Source of the DNA: a candidate division KSB1 bacterium
GTDB lineage: Bacteria; Zhuqueibacterota; Zhuqueibacteria; Zhuqueibacterales; Zhuqueibacteraceae
Assembly (NCBI GenBank): GCA_034506175.1
Contig: JAPDQB010000033.1
Location: 1-64,000, forward strand
Reading direction: 5' to 3'
DNA: 64,000 nucleotides
Positions 1-8,753 of the stretch are shown piece by piece; position 1 is the first letter of the stretch; each line of letters starts with the position of its first letter. The translations under genes were made by a program, and so were the position numbers. Under the pieces are notes generated by a model. The model saw only the letters and a program-made list of their open reading frames with translations. It was not told the origin of the DNA and did not search any database.

Positions 1-111
1 GCCTTCGAGCAAAAACGAAACCGGGCACATGCAACCGTGAATTGGCGCTTTACAACAGCTCAAGCACGAACCAAGCTGCAGAGCCGTTATTTGGCAGCTT
101 ATAAAAACTAA
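1..111 (+). mobile_element. C-terminal end of an IS630-type transposase (cut by window edge)
   Basis: Frame 1 is open from the first base to a TAA at 109-111 and encodes 36 residues. The segment 'VNWRFTTAQARTKL' resembles the extreme C-terminus of IS630/Tc1-mariner-type transposases, which commonly carry an INWQFTT-DAR-KL motif. The catalytic DDE region would lie outside the window, so whether the element is intact cannot be judged. The call rests on this one short motif. Confidence 0.5.
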
Positions 112-143
112 GGTAACAGTGCACTAGAGGGCACAGGAAAAAA

Positions 144-1055
144 ATGGCGCAAGATTATGACGTGACGCTTAAGAAGCTGATAGATCATTTTACTGAAGAT
201 TTTGCCCGAATTGTTTTTGGCGATGTCGAAATGGAAATCAGCCTCCTTGACCGCGAGCTTGCCGCTACCAAACATTTTGTCGATGCCATCACAAAAGTAA
301 AAATCGGTGAAGAGGTGTTTGTCTTTCATCCGGAATTTTTTGGTGAACACGAAAAAGACATACCGGAGCGCATGTACAAATATTCAGCTCGGATCATGGA
401 TAAATATCCAGGGCTTGGAGTTTACGGTGTCGTTTTTTATATTAATGAAGCTGAGAGCAGCAAATCTTTACCGAATGTTTTTGAGCGCCGTATCCTGGGA
501 AAGCGGCGAAACTACTACGAATATGACGTCGTCAATATTGGAGAATTGGATGCATTTGAAATACTGCGCCAGGAAATTATCGGACTTTTGCCGTTAGTAC
601 CGCTAATGCGGCATGACGCTGAACAAGCGGAAAGCCTCATTCGACAGGCGGTGCAGCAATTAAACGAAAGGGTTGACGACGCGCAGTTGCGCGCTGAAAC
701 GCTTTCAGCGTTGTATTTATTTTCCGGTCTGCGACAGCTTCAAGCCATTACTCAAAAAATACTCAAGGAGGCCCACATGTTAGAGCTCCTCAAAAAATCA
801 AAATCTTATCAGGAAATTCGTTCTGAAGGCCGTCAAGAGGGCGAAGTCCAGGGAGTTATTCGCTCGATTTTAGCAATCTTGCGCGCCAGGTTTGGGACAG
901 TGCCTAAAAATTTTTCTTTGTCTTTGCAAAAACTTGAGTTAAAACAACTGAATAATCTCGTCATCAAAGCGATGTCGGTTAGGAGTTTGGCGACGTTTGA
1001 GGCGCTGCTCTATAAATCAAAAAGCAAAAACGGCAGCGGCTTGGCGAAGCACTAA
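144..1055 (+). CDS. Rpn-family (PD-(D/E)XK) recombination-promoting nuclease/putative transposase
   Basis: This 303-residue protein has the layout of the Rpn/YhgA-like family, PD-(D/E)XK-fold proteins often labelled putative transposase. The N-terminus carries the typical opening 'DVTLKKLIDHFTEDFARIVF' and the segment 'LLDRELAATKHFVDAITKV', and the C-terminus (about 230-290) is a DUF4351-like helical repeat ('ILAILRARFGTVP...LNNLVIKAMSVRSLATFEALL'). The family includes proteins shown to promote RecA-independent recombination; a role here is inference. It follows a transposase fragment and precedes housekeeping genes by a 34-bp gap. An upstream run 'agagggcacagga' is a weak ribosome site for the ATG at 144. 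Confidence 0.7.
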   Translation: MAQDYDVTLKKLIDHFTEDFARIVFGDVEMEISLLDRELAATKHFVDAITKVKIGEEVFVFHPEFFGEHEKDIPERMYKYSARIMDKYPGLGVYGVVFYINEAESSKSLPNVFERRILGKRRNYYEYDVVNIGELDAFEILRQEIIGLLPLVPLMRHDAEQAESLIRQAVQQLNERVDDAQLRAETLSALYLFSGLRQLQAITQKILKEAHMLELLKKSKSYQEIRSEGRQEGEVQGVIRSILAILRARFGTVPKNFSLSLQKLELKQLNNLVIKAMSVRSLATFEALLYKSKSKNGSGLAKH

Positions 1056-1089
1056 GCTGTTGATTGCCTTGCCTGGTTTGAGCACTTCG

Positions 1090-1602
1090 ATGGAACAACT
1101 GTTTTTCACTGAATGGGGCGCGCAGCTTCGGCCCATGCAAGCACAAGACGTTGATCAAGTGCTGGCGATTGAGCGGCGCAATTTTCGTGACCCATGGACC
1201 AGGCGCGCGTTCCTGGCTGAGATCGAGGCGGCGCCCATTTCCCAGCCATTGGTGGTTGAGTATCGCAGTGCAATCATCGGCTACGTCGTACCGTGGTTCG
1301 TCGCCGATGAAATGCAAATTGCCAATCTCGCCGTTCACGAAGATTTCCGCCGCCGGGGTTTGGCCAGACAAATCATGGCCCATCTCTGCGAGCTGGCGCA
1401 ACGACGCCGGTGTCAAGTCGTCCATCTCGAAGTCAAACGCTCGAATACGGCGGCGCGCCGGCTTTATGAAAGCCTGGGTTTTCAGTCAACTGGCGCGCGG
1501 CGTGAATATTACGGTCCTGATGAAGACGCCTTGTTGATGAGCAAAAAATTAAATTGCAATTCGGTTGAGTCTATGGAGAGGAAGGCGAATGGCCTGGTTT
1601 AA
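1090..1602 (+). CDS. rimI: Ribosomal-protein-alanine N-acetyltransferase RimI (GNAT family)
   Basis: The product is predicted to acetylate the N-terminal alanine of ribosomal protein S18 using acetyl-CoA. The reading frame stays open upstream to 997, but homology starts at the ATG at 1090, giving 170 residues, close to the usual RimI length. Visible features are 'NFRDPWT', the acetyl-CoA loop 'HEDFRRRGLARQIM' (motif A), 'LEVKRSNTAARRLYESLGF' (motif B) and a C-terminal 'REYYGPDEDALLM' typical of RimI. The last 14 bases overlap the start of accD, so the two are probably translated together. Confidence 0.88.
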   Translation: MEQLFFTEWGAQLRPMQAQDVDQVLAIERRNFRDPWTRRAFLAEIEAAPISQPLVVEYRSAIIGYVVPWFVADEMQIANLAVHEDFRRRGLARQIMAHLCELAQRRRCQVVHLEVKRSNTAARRLYESLGFQSTGARREYYGPDEDALLMSKKLNCNSVESMERKANGLV

Positions 1603-2515
1603 ACGCGAGCGCAGCGGTTTGCTGCCGCAAAAGAAAAAAGACATGCCCCACCTGTGGGTGAAGTGCGACAAATGCGGAGAGATTCTTTACAAGTCCGATT
1701 TGGAAAAGAACTGCCAAGTTTGCATGAAATGCGGCTATCATTTTCGAATCGGCGCGGCCGATTACATCAAATATTTGCTGGATGAAGAGAGCTTTCAAGA
1801 AACCCATCGAAATATCACGCCGGTGGACGCGCTCAAATTTCGCGCGCATAAAAAATACGCCGATCAACTGAAAGAAGCGACAAAAAAGAGCGGAAATTCC
1901 GACGCCATCATCACCGGCGCCGGCAAACTCTGCGGACGGCCGGTGATCCTGGCGGTGATGGACTTCAGCTTCATCGGCGGCAGCATGGGTTCGGTGGTCG
2001 GCGAAAAAATCGCGCTGACCACCGACGATGCGTTGCACCAGCGCTGCCCGCTCATCATCATCAGCGCCTCCGGCGGCGCGCGCATGATGGAAGGCGCGCT
2101 GTCATTAATGCAAATGGCCAAAACTTCGGCGCGACTGGCACGGTTTGCAGACGCCGGCCTGCCGTTTATCTCGATCCTCACCCATCCGACTACCGGTGGG
2201 GTCACGGCCAGCTATGCCATGCTGGGCGACGTCAACATCGCCGAACCCGGGGCGTTGATCGGTTTTGCCGGCCCGCGGGTCATCAAGCAAACCATCGGCG
2301 AAGACTTGCCGGAGGGTTTTCAAACCGCCGAGTTTTTGCTCAAGCACGGCTTCATTGATGCAATTTTTCCGCGAACGGAAATGCGGCGGCAACTGATCAA
2401 TCTTCTCGATATTTTCATGCCTGCGGCGCCGAGGAGCTCGAAAGCCGGTATGGCTGACGGCCATCAAAGCAATGCATTAAAACCACTCCAGAATAGTTCA
2501 AACAGCCTCTTATGA
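1589..2515 (+). CDS. accD: Acetyl-CoA carboxylase carboxyltransferase subunit beta
   Basis: AccD forms the carboxyltransferase with AccA and transfers CO2 from carboxybiotin to acetyl-CoA in the first committed step of fatty acid synthesis. The 308-residue protein has the N-terminal zinc ribbon (two CxxC pairs, 'WVKCDKCGE' and 'CQVCMKCGYHF') and the crotonase-like core with 'FIGGSMGSVVGEK', 'SASGGARMMEGALSLMQMAKT' and 'HPTTGGVTASYAMLGD'. The ATG at 1589 is preferred over an upstream in-frame ATG at 1565 because a GAGAGGAAG ribosome site lies just before it and family homology starts there. It shares ATGA with surE downstream. accA is not in the window. Confidence 0.95.
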   Translation: MAWFKRERSGLLPQKKKDMPHLWVKCDKCGEILYKSDLEKNCQVCMKCGYHFRIGAADYIKYLLDEESFQETHRNITPVDALKFRAHKKYADQLKEATKKSGNSDAIITGAGKLCGRPVILAVMDFSFIGGSMGSVVGEKIALTTDDALHQRCPLIIISASGGARMMEGALSLMQMAKTSARLARFADAGLPFISILTHPTTGGVTASYAMLGDVNIAEPGALIGFAGPRVIKQTIGEDLPEGFQTAEFLLKHGFIDAIFPRTEMRRQLINLLDIFMPAAPRSSKAGMADGHQSNALKPLQNSSNSLL

Positions 2516-3300
2516 GCAAATCGTCTCAGGAAATTTCCAAGCCGCATATTTTATTGACCAACGACGATGGTATTTTTGCGCCCGGGCTTTACGCGCTGTA
2601 TGAAAGCTTGAGCACCATTGCCGAGGTTTCAGTGGTGGCTCCCGATAGCGAGAAAAGCGCGGTCGGCCATGCGATCACCATCACCGATCCGTTGCGCGTC
2701 ACGCCGTTTGAAAAGTTCGGCAAGTTTTTCGGCCACGCGGTAAACGGCACGCCGGCGGATTGCGTCAAGCTTGCCTATTTTGCTCTGCTCGAGCGCAAAC
2801 CGGACCTGGTGGTTTCCGGCATCAACTACGGCTCGAACACCGGCATCAATATCATTTACTCCGGCACGGTTTCCGCGGCCACCGAGGGTACGATTCTCGG
2901 CATTCCTTCCTTTGCAATTTCGCTGACAACTTTTAAAAACGCCGATTTCACTTACGCCGCCAAGTTTGCGGCAAAGCTGGTTCCGCTGATGTTGAAAAAC
3001 AGTTTGCCGAGAGGAACGTTTTTAAACGTCAACGTGCCGAACGTGCCGGAATCGCAGATTCGCGGCGTTGCGGTGACGCGCATGGGCATGGCGATTTACG
3101 ACGACAAATACGATAAACGCCTCGATCCGCGCAATCGGGTTTATTACTGGTTGACCGGCTCCAAGCTGGAATTTGAGGAAGACGAGGAAGTCGATGACGG
3201 CGCGATTGAAAAAAACATGGTTTCCATCACGCCAATTCATTATGATTTAACCAATCATCGGGTTTTGGATGAAGTGAGACGATGGGAAATCGAAAAGTAA
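2512..3300 (+). CDS. surE: 5'/3'-nucleotidase SurE
   Basis: SurE is a metal-dependent survival-protein phosphatase that removes phosphate from nucleoside 5'- and 3'-monophosphates. The 262-residue sequence opens with the metal-binding 'ILLTNDDGIFAPG' and continues with 'VVAPDSEKSAVGHAIT', 'VNGTPADCVKLA' and 'VSGINYGSNTGINIIYSGTV', all hallmarks of the family. Its start codon overlaps the accD stop (ATGA), so rimI-accD-surE behaves as one overlapping operon. It converges on the minus-strand batE gene with about 30 bp between stops. Confidence 0.95.
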   Translation: MSKSSQEISKPHILLTNDDGIFAPGLYALYESLSTIAEVSVVAPDSEKSAVGHAITITDPLRVTPFEKFGKFFGHAVNGTPADCVKLAYFALLERKPDLVVSGINYGSNTGINIIYSGTVSAATEGTILGIPSFAISLTTFKNADFTYAAKFAAKLVPLMLKNSLPRGTFLNVNVPNVPESQIRGVAVTRMGMAIYDDKYDKRLDPRNRVYYWLTGSKLEFEEDEEVDDGAIEKNMVSITPIHYDLTNHRVLDEVRRWEIEK

Positions 3301-3331
3301 AGCGCAAGTTTCAAAGCGTAAAAGGGCGGGG

Positions 3332-4087
3332 TTAAATTTTCTCAATCGTCCTGGCTTCCAGCCAACCCACCTTGCCGTCGGCGAGTTTGATGCGCTGCCA
3401 GTCGCCGCTTCTTTCTTGCAGCCGAACTTTCACCCCTTCGTGCAAAATGAATATTTCGGTGGCGTTATCGGCGGGAGAGCTGCGTACCACGACGCGCGGT
3501 GCGAGCACGATGGCTTCATGCACAGTTGCCTGTTCGTAAACCAAAATCGCGAAAACCAGCGCAACAATCAGCCAGAAAGAACCCGCGCCCCAAACCAATC
3601 GCCGCCCCCAGCGTCGTCCCCATTGCCGCCGCGCCAGCATCCAGATGATGCCGCCGGCAAATGACAACACCCAGAAAATCGCCATCAAGGTTGCCGCCAT
3701 TTCTAATGTGAAAAAATGAATCGCCTTGTCCAGCCAAATCACCGCGAGCGAACGTGGCATGGCGGTGATGCGGTCGGTAACCGTCAAATTGGCGAGATCG
3801 AGATTGAAATCGATGTCTTCGTTGTCGCGATTCAGGCGCTGCGCGCGTTCATAGTTTAAAATCGCCTTGCCGTAGTTCTTTTGTTTGTAGTAGGCGTTGC
3901 CGAGGTTGTAATAAACCTGCCAATTTGATTTTCCCGTTGCAATAATTTTTTCATAAGCGGCGGCAGCTTGTTGATAATCGCCGGCTTCGTAAAACTTGTT
4001 TGCCTGATTAAATAAACTAGCCGCCTCATCCGCTAAAGCAAAACCGGCAACCAGCAACCAGCAACCAGCAACCCAAAAACCTTTCAT
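3332..4087 (-). CDS. batE: BatE: signal peptide, TPR, membrane and SH3-like domains
   Basis: This is the last gene of the minus-strand Bat operon. The 251-residue product has an N-terminal signal, TPR repeats at about 25-95 ('YEAGDYQQAAAAYEKI', 'YNLGNAYYKQKNYGKAILNYERA'), two hydrophobic segments around 130-185, and a C-terminal bacterial SH3-like domain ('VVRSSPADNATEIFILHEGVKVRLQERSGDWQRIKLADGKVGWLEA'). This TPR-TM-SH3 order is typical of BatE proteins. Bat proteins were first linked to aerotolerance in Bacteroides, though later work questions a direct oxygen role. The start overlaps the batD stop. Confidence 0.85.
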   Translation of the reverse strand: MKGFWVAGCWLLVAGFALADEAASLFNQANKFYEAGDYQQAAAAYEKIIATGKSNWQVYYNLGNAYYKQKNYGKAILNYERAQRLNRDNEDIDFNLDLANLTVTDRITAMPRSLAVIWLDKAIHFFTLEMAATLMAIFWVLSFAGGIIWMLARRQWGRRWGRRLVWGAGSFWLIVALVFAILVYEQATVHEAIVLAPRVVVRSSPADNATEIFILHEGVKVRLQERSGDWQRIKLADGKVGWLEARTIEKI

Positions 4088-5916
4088 AATGCCCTTTCCA
4101 TCGCCTCGAGCGCGCGGCGCGCTTGCTCATAAAATTCCTGCATCGCCTTGCCGTTACTTGGCGCCGGCGCAAAACGTTGAAAGTCACAGGTGTGAAGGCA
4201 AGCGAGGTATTCGCGAATCACCTCCGCTTTGACTTGCCGTTCATTCAAAATCCGCTCCACTTCGTCCGTGATCAAGCCGGCTTCCGCGATGTTCAGCTTG
4301 TTGGCGAGAAATCCCATGAGCGCGTGCTGCACCTGGGCATAAAATCCCTTTTCTTCATTTTTTTGCAAAAACTTTTTGGCCGCGGCCAATTGTTTTTGCG
4401 CCATGCTGCCGGCTCGGCGACTGCGCGCATACGCGACGTTCGTGCTCAGTTTTTCCTGATGGCGTTGATAAACGAATGCCGCCAGCAGCGCCGCCAGCGG
4501 CAGCATCATCATCGCCAGGAACATCGGCTGCGCATAAAACACCGTGTTGATTTTTTTGAACGGCAGCGCCGCCGTTGAAATGAATCGAATATCCTGACCG
4601 AGCAAACGCACGTCTTCTTTTGTCGCGCCACCGCCCACCACCGAGGTAAAATCACCGACGCCTTTTTCAACCGTCACCATGATCGGCGCCGTGCTGGCTG
4701 TTTTGTAAACTTTGGCGCGCGGGTCGAAATAACTCAGGGTGATGGGTTTCATCTCATGCGTGCCCTGAAAACGCGGTACCACAACGTACTCCCACGTTTT
4801 GCTGCCGGAAATCTGATCGTTCTCATAGCTGAGATTGGTTGCCACTTTCGGATCATAAACTTCAAAATCCGCCGGCAGATTGATTGGCGGGTCCGGCAGG
4901 ACTTTGAGGTTGCCGGCGCCGCTGGCGCGAACTTTCAGCGTGATCGCTTCGTTGGTTTTGACCTGCGTGCGGTCCACGCTGGCCGTCAAAGAAAAATTTC
5001 CAACCGCACCGGAGAAATTGGCCGGTTTTCCTTCTTCCGGCAAAGGCAAAATTTCGATCTCAACCGGTCGCGAAGAAATCCGCTGTCGCATCGTGCGCGC
5101 AAAAAAAGGATCATTGAAAAAATCATCAAAAATATCCCGCGAGCGGCGGCGCGGCGCCTGCACCTCGCATTCGAGCACCAACGGCTCGAGTTTCTTGCGG
5201 CCAACCGATTGCGGGAACAGCGCAGTTTTCTTGATTTCGGCGACACGATAGGTCAAACCATCGACCACCTCGTTATACAGGCGCGGCTGCTGCGGCATCG
5301 GAAAATCCTCCGCCCAAAAACCCGAGTAGTTGGGAAGCGAAGCCACGCCGTAGTTCCGGATGTCCAGCCGCGTAAAAATTCGATAGCGAACCACCAGCGG
5401 TTCGTTTTGATAAACACGGCGGCGATCGACTGTGGCTTCGAGAAAAAGATTGCCATCCAAACCCGAGGTTTCGCCTTGTGGCGCCGCCTGGCCACGGCCG
5501 GCGCCGGGTGGGTTTTGCGGCGACGGAGAGGTTCCGCCGGCAACGATCTCGATCTCAATCGGCTGGCTGCGGTAAACTTGCCCCTTGGATTCGACTTCCA
5601 CCGCACCGATGGTGAATTTCCCGGCGGTTCGCGCAAAGAAAGTGTAATGGTAAGTCACCGATTGCGAAAAACGCCCGTTGATCATTTGAATGCTGGTGGA
5701 GGTGCTGGTGCCAGCCAATGCCGCAAAGGCGTTCATCTCCGGAAGCTTAGGCTCGCTGCCGCCGCCGGAAATTTCGACGGTGAGAGTAAAATCTTCATTC
5801 AAGCCGATGCGCGTTCGATCAACCGAGGCAATGACGGAAACGTTTTGAGCGTACAATGGTGAAAACGCGATCGCTATCACCGTGCTCACAAGAAGGTTTC
5901 TAAAACGGGGCTTCAT
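4084..5916 (-). CDS. batD: BatD family protein (large)
   Basis: A membrane-anchored periplasmic protein of the BatD family. It has a signal peptide ('LLVSTVIAIAFSPLYAQ'), repeated immunoglobulin-like beta domains opening with 'VIASVDRTRIGLNEDFTLTVEISG' and recurring near 310 ('LTASVDRTQVKTNEAITLKVRASG'), a transmembrane helix near 465 ('MFLAMMMLPLAALLAAFVY') and a cytoplasmic helical tail. The ATG at 5916 is preferred over the in-frame TTG at 5928, because the latter lies inside the preceding batC. Stop and start of neighbouring genes are a few bases apart, so it belongs to the batA-E transcription unit. Confidence 0.88.
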   Translation of the reverse strand: MKPRFRNLLVSTVIAIAFSPLYAQNVSVIASVDRTRIGLNEDFTLTVEISGGGSEPKLPEMNAFAALAGTSTSTSIQMINGRFSQSVTYHYTFFARTAGKFTIGAVEVESKGQVYRSQPIEIEIVAGGTSPSPQNPPGAGRGQAAPQGETSGLDGNLFLEATVDRRRVYQNEPLVVRYRIFTRLDIRNYGVASLPNYSGFWAEDFPMPQQPRLYNEVVDGLTYRVAEIKKTALFPQSVGRKKLEPLVLECEVQAPRRRSRDIFDDFFNDPFFARTMRQRISSRPVEIEILPLPEEGKPANFSGAVGNFSLTASVDRTQVKTNEAITLKVRASGAGNLKVLPDPPINLPADFEVYDPKVATNLSYENDQISGSKTWEYVVVPRFQGTHEMKPITLSYFDPRAKVYKTASTAPIMVTVEKGVGDFTSVVGGGATKEDVRLLGQDIRFISTAALPFKKINTVFYAQPMFLAMMMLPLAALLAAFVYQRHQEKLSTNVAYARSRRAGSMAQKQLAAAKKFLQKNEEKGFYAQVQHALMGFLANKLNIAEAGLITDEVERILNERQVKAEVIREYLACLHTCDFQRFAPAPSNGKAMQEFYEQARRALEAMERAL

Positions 5917-5921
5917 TTTTT

Positions 5922-6656
5922 CTACCAATCTTTTTCAACCCGCACGCGGCCCTGCATTTTCATCTGGCGTTGCTTTTGTGCCTCTTTTTCCTGATTCTTC
6001 AACGCTTCGAGCAGGCGCGCCGCATCTTCCTTGCTCAATTGTTCTTTGTCTTTTTTCTGCTGCCCGGCTTGCTTTTGCTGCTCTTGTTGTTTTTCATCCT
6101 GCTGCGGCTGCTCCTGTTGATTCTGTTGATCAGAGTTTGATTGCTGCTGCTGTTGTTCTTGCTGCTGCTGCTGTTGCTGTTGTTGTTGATCCTGTGGCTG
6201 CTTTTGCGCGTGCTCTTTTATTTTGGCCCGCACGTATTCGAGATTATATTTGGCATCCTGATCGTTGGGATTGAGCTTGAGCGCCTGCTGGTAAGCCAAA
6301 ATGCTTTCCGGCCATTTGTTCAAACGGAACAGCGTGTTGCCCATGTTATAATAAGACTGCGCTTGCAATGGCACCTCGTCGCTTTTTTGCAGTGCCTTTT
6401 GATAGGCTTGCAAGGCCTCTTCGTATTTGCGCTTTTTATAAAACGCGTCGCCAATATTGAAATGAACGATTGGCGATTCCGGGTTTGAAACCTCGGCATC
6501 GCGGTATTTATCGTTGGCCTCGTCAAATTTGCCCTCAGAGTAATATTTATTTCCCTCGGCTACCTGACGGCGCCCAGCGCCTTGAGCAAACGAGTTTGAG
6601 GCACCAACAGCGGTCAAAATGGCGATCAAAAGTAGTGTTGAAAAATGTTTTTTCAT
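5922..6656 (-). CDS. batC: BatC: TPR protein with glutamine-rich tail
   Basis: A 244-residue exported TPR protein. After a signal peptide it has three TPR-like units at about 28-140 ('YYSEGKFDEANDKYRDAE', 'YKKRKYEEALQAYQKAL', 'LFRLNKWPESILAYQQALKLNP'). A long glutamine-rich segment follows (about 155-205), and the end 'GRVRVEKDW' matches the conserved K-D-W terminus of BatC proteins. The CTG/TTG-rich DNA at about 6080-6190 is the coding strand for the Q tract, not a separate repeat. Its start overlaps the batB stop by ATGA. Confidence 0.85.
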   Translation of the reverse strand: MKKHFSTLLLIAILTAVGASNSFAQGAGRRQVAEGNKYYSEGKFDEANDKYRDAEVSNPESPIVHFNIGDAFYKKRKYEEALQAYQKALQKSDEVPLQAQSYYNMGNTLFRLNKWPESILAYQQALKLNPNDQDAKYNLEYVRAKIKEHAQKQPQDQQQQQQQQQQEQQQQQSNSDQQNQQEQPQQDEKQQEQQKQAGQQKKDKEQLSKEDAARLLEALKNQEKEAQKQRQMKMQGRVRVEKDW

Positions 6657-7711
6657 AGGACTTGCTTCGTTGTTTCAGCCATGAACCTATAGTGCGATTG
6701 TGACTTGACTTTTCGCCGTTCCGCCAGCAGCATTTCCAGAATCAGCAAAAATAAGGCAACTCCCAGCACGTACTGAAAGCGTTCTTCATATTGCGAAAAC
6801 TTCAGCGAGGCGAGCTCTTTCTTGTCCATGCCGGCAATCGCTTCATAGATCCGATCCAGCTCGGCCTGGCCGGGCGAAGCGCGGTAATATTTGCCGCCGG
6901 TTTGCAACGCGATTTTTTCGAGTGTCAGCTCATCCAACTTGGTGATCACCACCTCGTCGTTGCGATTTTTTTTGAATCCGATTTGATTGCCGCGTTCGTC
7001 CATCACTGGGATCGGCACGCCCTGCGGCGAGCCGATGCCGACCGTGTAAATCACGACGCCCTCACGCTCGGCGGTTTCCGCCATTTTCATCACGTCATCG
7101 CCGCCGGTATCTTCGCCATCGCTGATCAGCACCATCACTTTGTGCTTGCGCTCGGCGGCCTCGAAGCTTTGTATCGCTGATTCGATGGCCGCAACCAAAT
7201 TCGTCCCCGGCGTCGGAATCAAGCCCGGCTCCAGCACCTCGAGAAAAATTTTTGCCGCGCCGTAATCGAGCGTCAACGGGCATTGCACAAACGCCTCGCC
7301 GGCAAAGGCGATGATGCCGATGCGGTCGCCTTCCAATTTTTCCATCAGTGTCGCCACCTCGTGGCGGGCTTTGGCGATGCGGCTCGGCTTGATATCCTGC
7401 GCGTTCATGGATTCCGACACGTCGATGGCGACCATGATGTCCACACCTTCGCGCTTGACTTCTTCCAATTTCGTGCCAAGCTGCGGCCGCGCCAACGCCA
7501 GAATCATGAACAGCGTAGCCGCCAGCAACAAGGCAATTTTCCAAATCTGCCGCTTGCGGCTCAGCGTCGGCGTCAACTGCTGCAACAACAGCAAACTGCC
7601 GAAGCGCTGCATCGCCTGCCGCTTCCAGCGAAAAACGAAATAGAAAAAAACGATCAGCAGCGGAATCAGCGTTAAAAGATAAAGCGAAAAATTATTGGCG
7701 AATCGAATCAT
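6653..7711 (-). CDS. batB: BatB: von Willebrand factor type A membrane protein
   Basis: A 352-residue membrane protein with two N-terminal hydrophobic segments, a VWA domain at about 85-290 and a C-terminal transmembrane helix ('YVLGVALFLLILEMLL'). The metal-ion-dependent adhesion site is visible as 'VAIDVSESM' (DxSxS) with a later 'LISDGEDTGGDD'. A TPR-free product carrying 'QLGTKLEEVKREGVDIMVA' is typical of BatB. VWA proteins in this locus are thought to act with the MoxR ATPase as chaperone-like assemblies at the membrane. Confidence 0.88.
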   Translation of the reverse strand: MIRFANNFSLYLLTLIPLLIVFFYFVFRWKRQAMQRFGSLLLLQQLTPTLSRKRQIWKIALLLAATLFMILALARPQLGTKLEEVKREGVDIMVAIDVSESMNAQDIKPSRIAKARHEVATLMEKLEGDRIGIIAFAGEAFVQCPLTLDYGAAKIFLEVLEPGLIPTPGTNLVAAIESAIQSFEAAERKHKVMVLISDGEDTGGDDVMKMAETAEREGVVIYTVGIGSPQGVPIPVMDERGNQIGFKKNRNDEVVITKLDELTLEKIALQTGGKYYRASPGQAELDRIYEAIAGMDKKELASLKFSQYEERFQYVLGVALFLLILEMLLAERRKVKSQSHYRFMAETTKQVL

Positions 7712-7756
7712 GGCAAATCATAAAACTGTGAAGCGTAAAAGCTCACGTTGAAAATT

Positions 7757-8752
7757 TTACGGTATTTTTCGAAACTTCGTATTGGATAAAATAATTTCAA
7801 CAAAAATCAATCCCATCGCCGCCGCCAGCCAGCCGACAAACAACTCGCGATAGCGGGTGAATTGCTTGACCTCGATCTTCGTCTTTTCGAGCTGGTCGAT
7901 TTCGGCAAAAATTTTTTCCAGGCTTTGCCGGTCGGTGGCGCGAAAATACTGGCCGTCGGTCAGATCGGCAATTTGCGTCAGCAACTCTTCGTCAATGTCG
8001 GCCGGCATGCGCACGTAGCGTTTGCCGAAAAAAGGATCTTGCACCGGATACAACGCTTCGCCGCGCGTGCCGACGCCGATGGTGTAAATGCGGACATCGA
8101 AGGCCTGAGCGACACGCGCTGCGGTTAAAGGATCGATTTCACCGGCATTATTGCGGCCGTCGGTCAGCAAAATGATCACCTTGCTTTTGGCTTTGCTATT
8201 GCGCAAGCGATCGACAGCCGTGGCGATGCCCAAGCCGATGGCCGTGCCGTCTTCCTTGATCATCCCGACTTCGACTTTTTTGAGAAAATTGATCAAAACG
8301 CCATAGTCGAGCGTGAGCGGGCATTGCGTAAAGCTGCGCGCCGAAAACACCACCATGCCGATGCGGTCGTTGCGGCGGCCGGAGATGAATTGTTCAGCCA
8401 CCAATTTCGCCGCTTCAACGCGATTCCTGGGCTTGAAATCCTCCGCCAGCATGCTGCCGGAAATATCGAGCGACAGCACGATGTCGATGCCCTCGGTCGT
8501 GACTTCCTCTTCGGTGTGCCCGCTTTGTGGCCTTGCCAAGGCGATAATGATCAGTGTCAGCGCCAGCAGCCGCAAGCCGAAAAGAAGATGCTTGGAAAAA
8601 TAATTGGACGGCTTTGGCAAATTTTTTAACAATGCCAAATTGGAATAACGAATCGTGCCGCCGAGGCGCTGATGGCGCTTCCAATGGCGCCAACCCAACA
8701 GCGGCAAAAGCAACAGCAAAAACAAAAATTGCGGATCGGCAAAATTTGGCAT
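7757..8752 (-). CDS. batA: BatA: von Willebrand factor type A membrane protein
   Basis: A 331-residue paralogue of the adjacent BatB with the same layout: N-terminal helices ('FLFLLLLLPLLGW', 'LFGLRLLALTLIIIALARPQ'), a VWA domain with MIDAS 'LSLDISGSM' and 'ILLTDGRNNAGEIDP', and a C-terminal helix ('LFVGWLAAAMGLIFVEIIL'). The sequence 'RPQSGHTEEEVTTEGIDIVLSLD' is characteristic of BatA/YfbK-like aerotolerance proteins. The start lies one base after the stop of the upstream BatD-like gene, so translation is probably coupled. Confidence 0.88.
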   Translation of the reverse strand: MPNFADPQFLFLLLLLPLLGWRHWKRHQRLGGTIRYSNLALLKNLPKPSNYFSKHLLFGLRLLALTLIIIALARPQSGHTEEEVTTEGIDIVLSLDISGSMLAEDFKPRNRVEAAKLVAEQFISGRRNDRIGMVVFSARSFTQCPLTLDYGVLINFLKKVEVGMIKEDGTAIGLGIATAVDRLRNSKAKSKVIILLTDGRNNAGEIDPLTAARVAQAFDVRIYTIGVGTRGEALYPVQDPFFGKRYVRMPADIDEELLTQIADLTDGQYFRATDRQSLEKIFAEIDQLEKTKIEVKQFTRYRELFVGWLAAAMGLIFVEIILSNTKFRKIP

Positions 8753-8753
8753 G

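Noticed and set aside
4756..5862. Long plus-strand open frame (368 codons) inside batD
   Set aside because: It lies antisense to a clear BatD coding sequence and has an arginine-rich, low-complexity translation typical of shadow frames in GC-rich DNA.
6080..6195. CTG/TTG microsatellite-like tract
   Set aside because: It encodes the glutamine-rich tail of BatC, which is a normal feature of that family.
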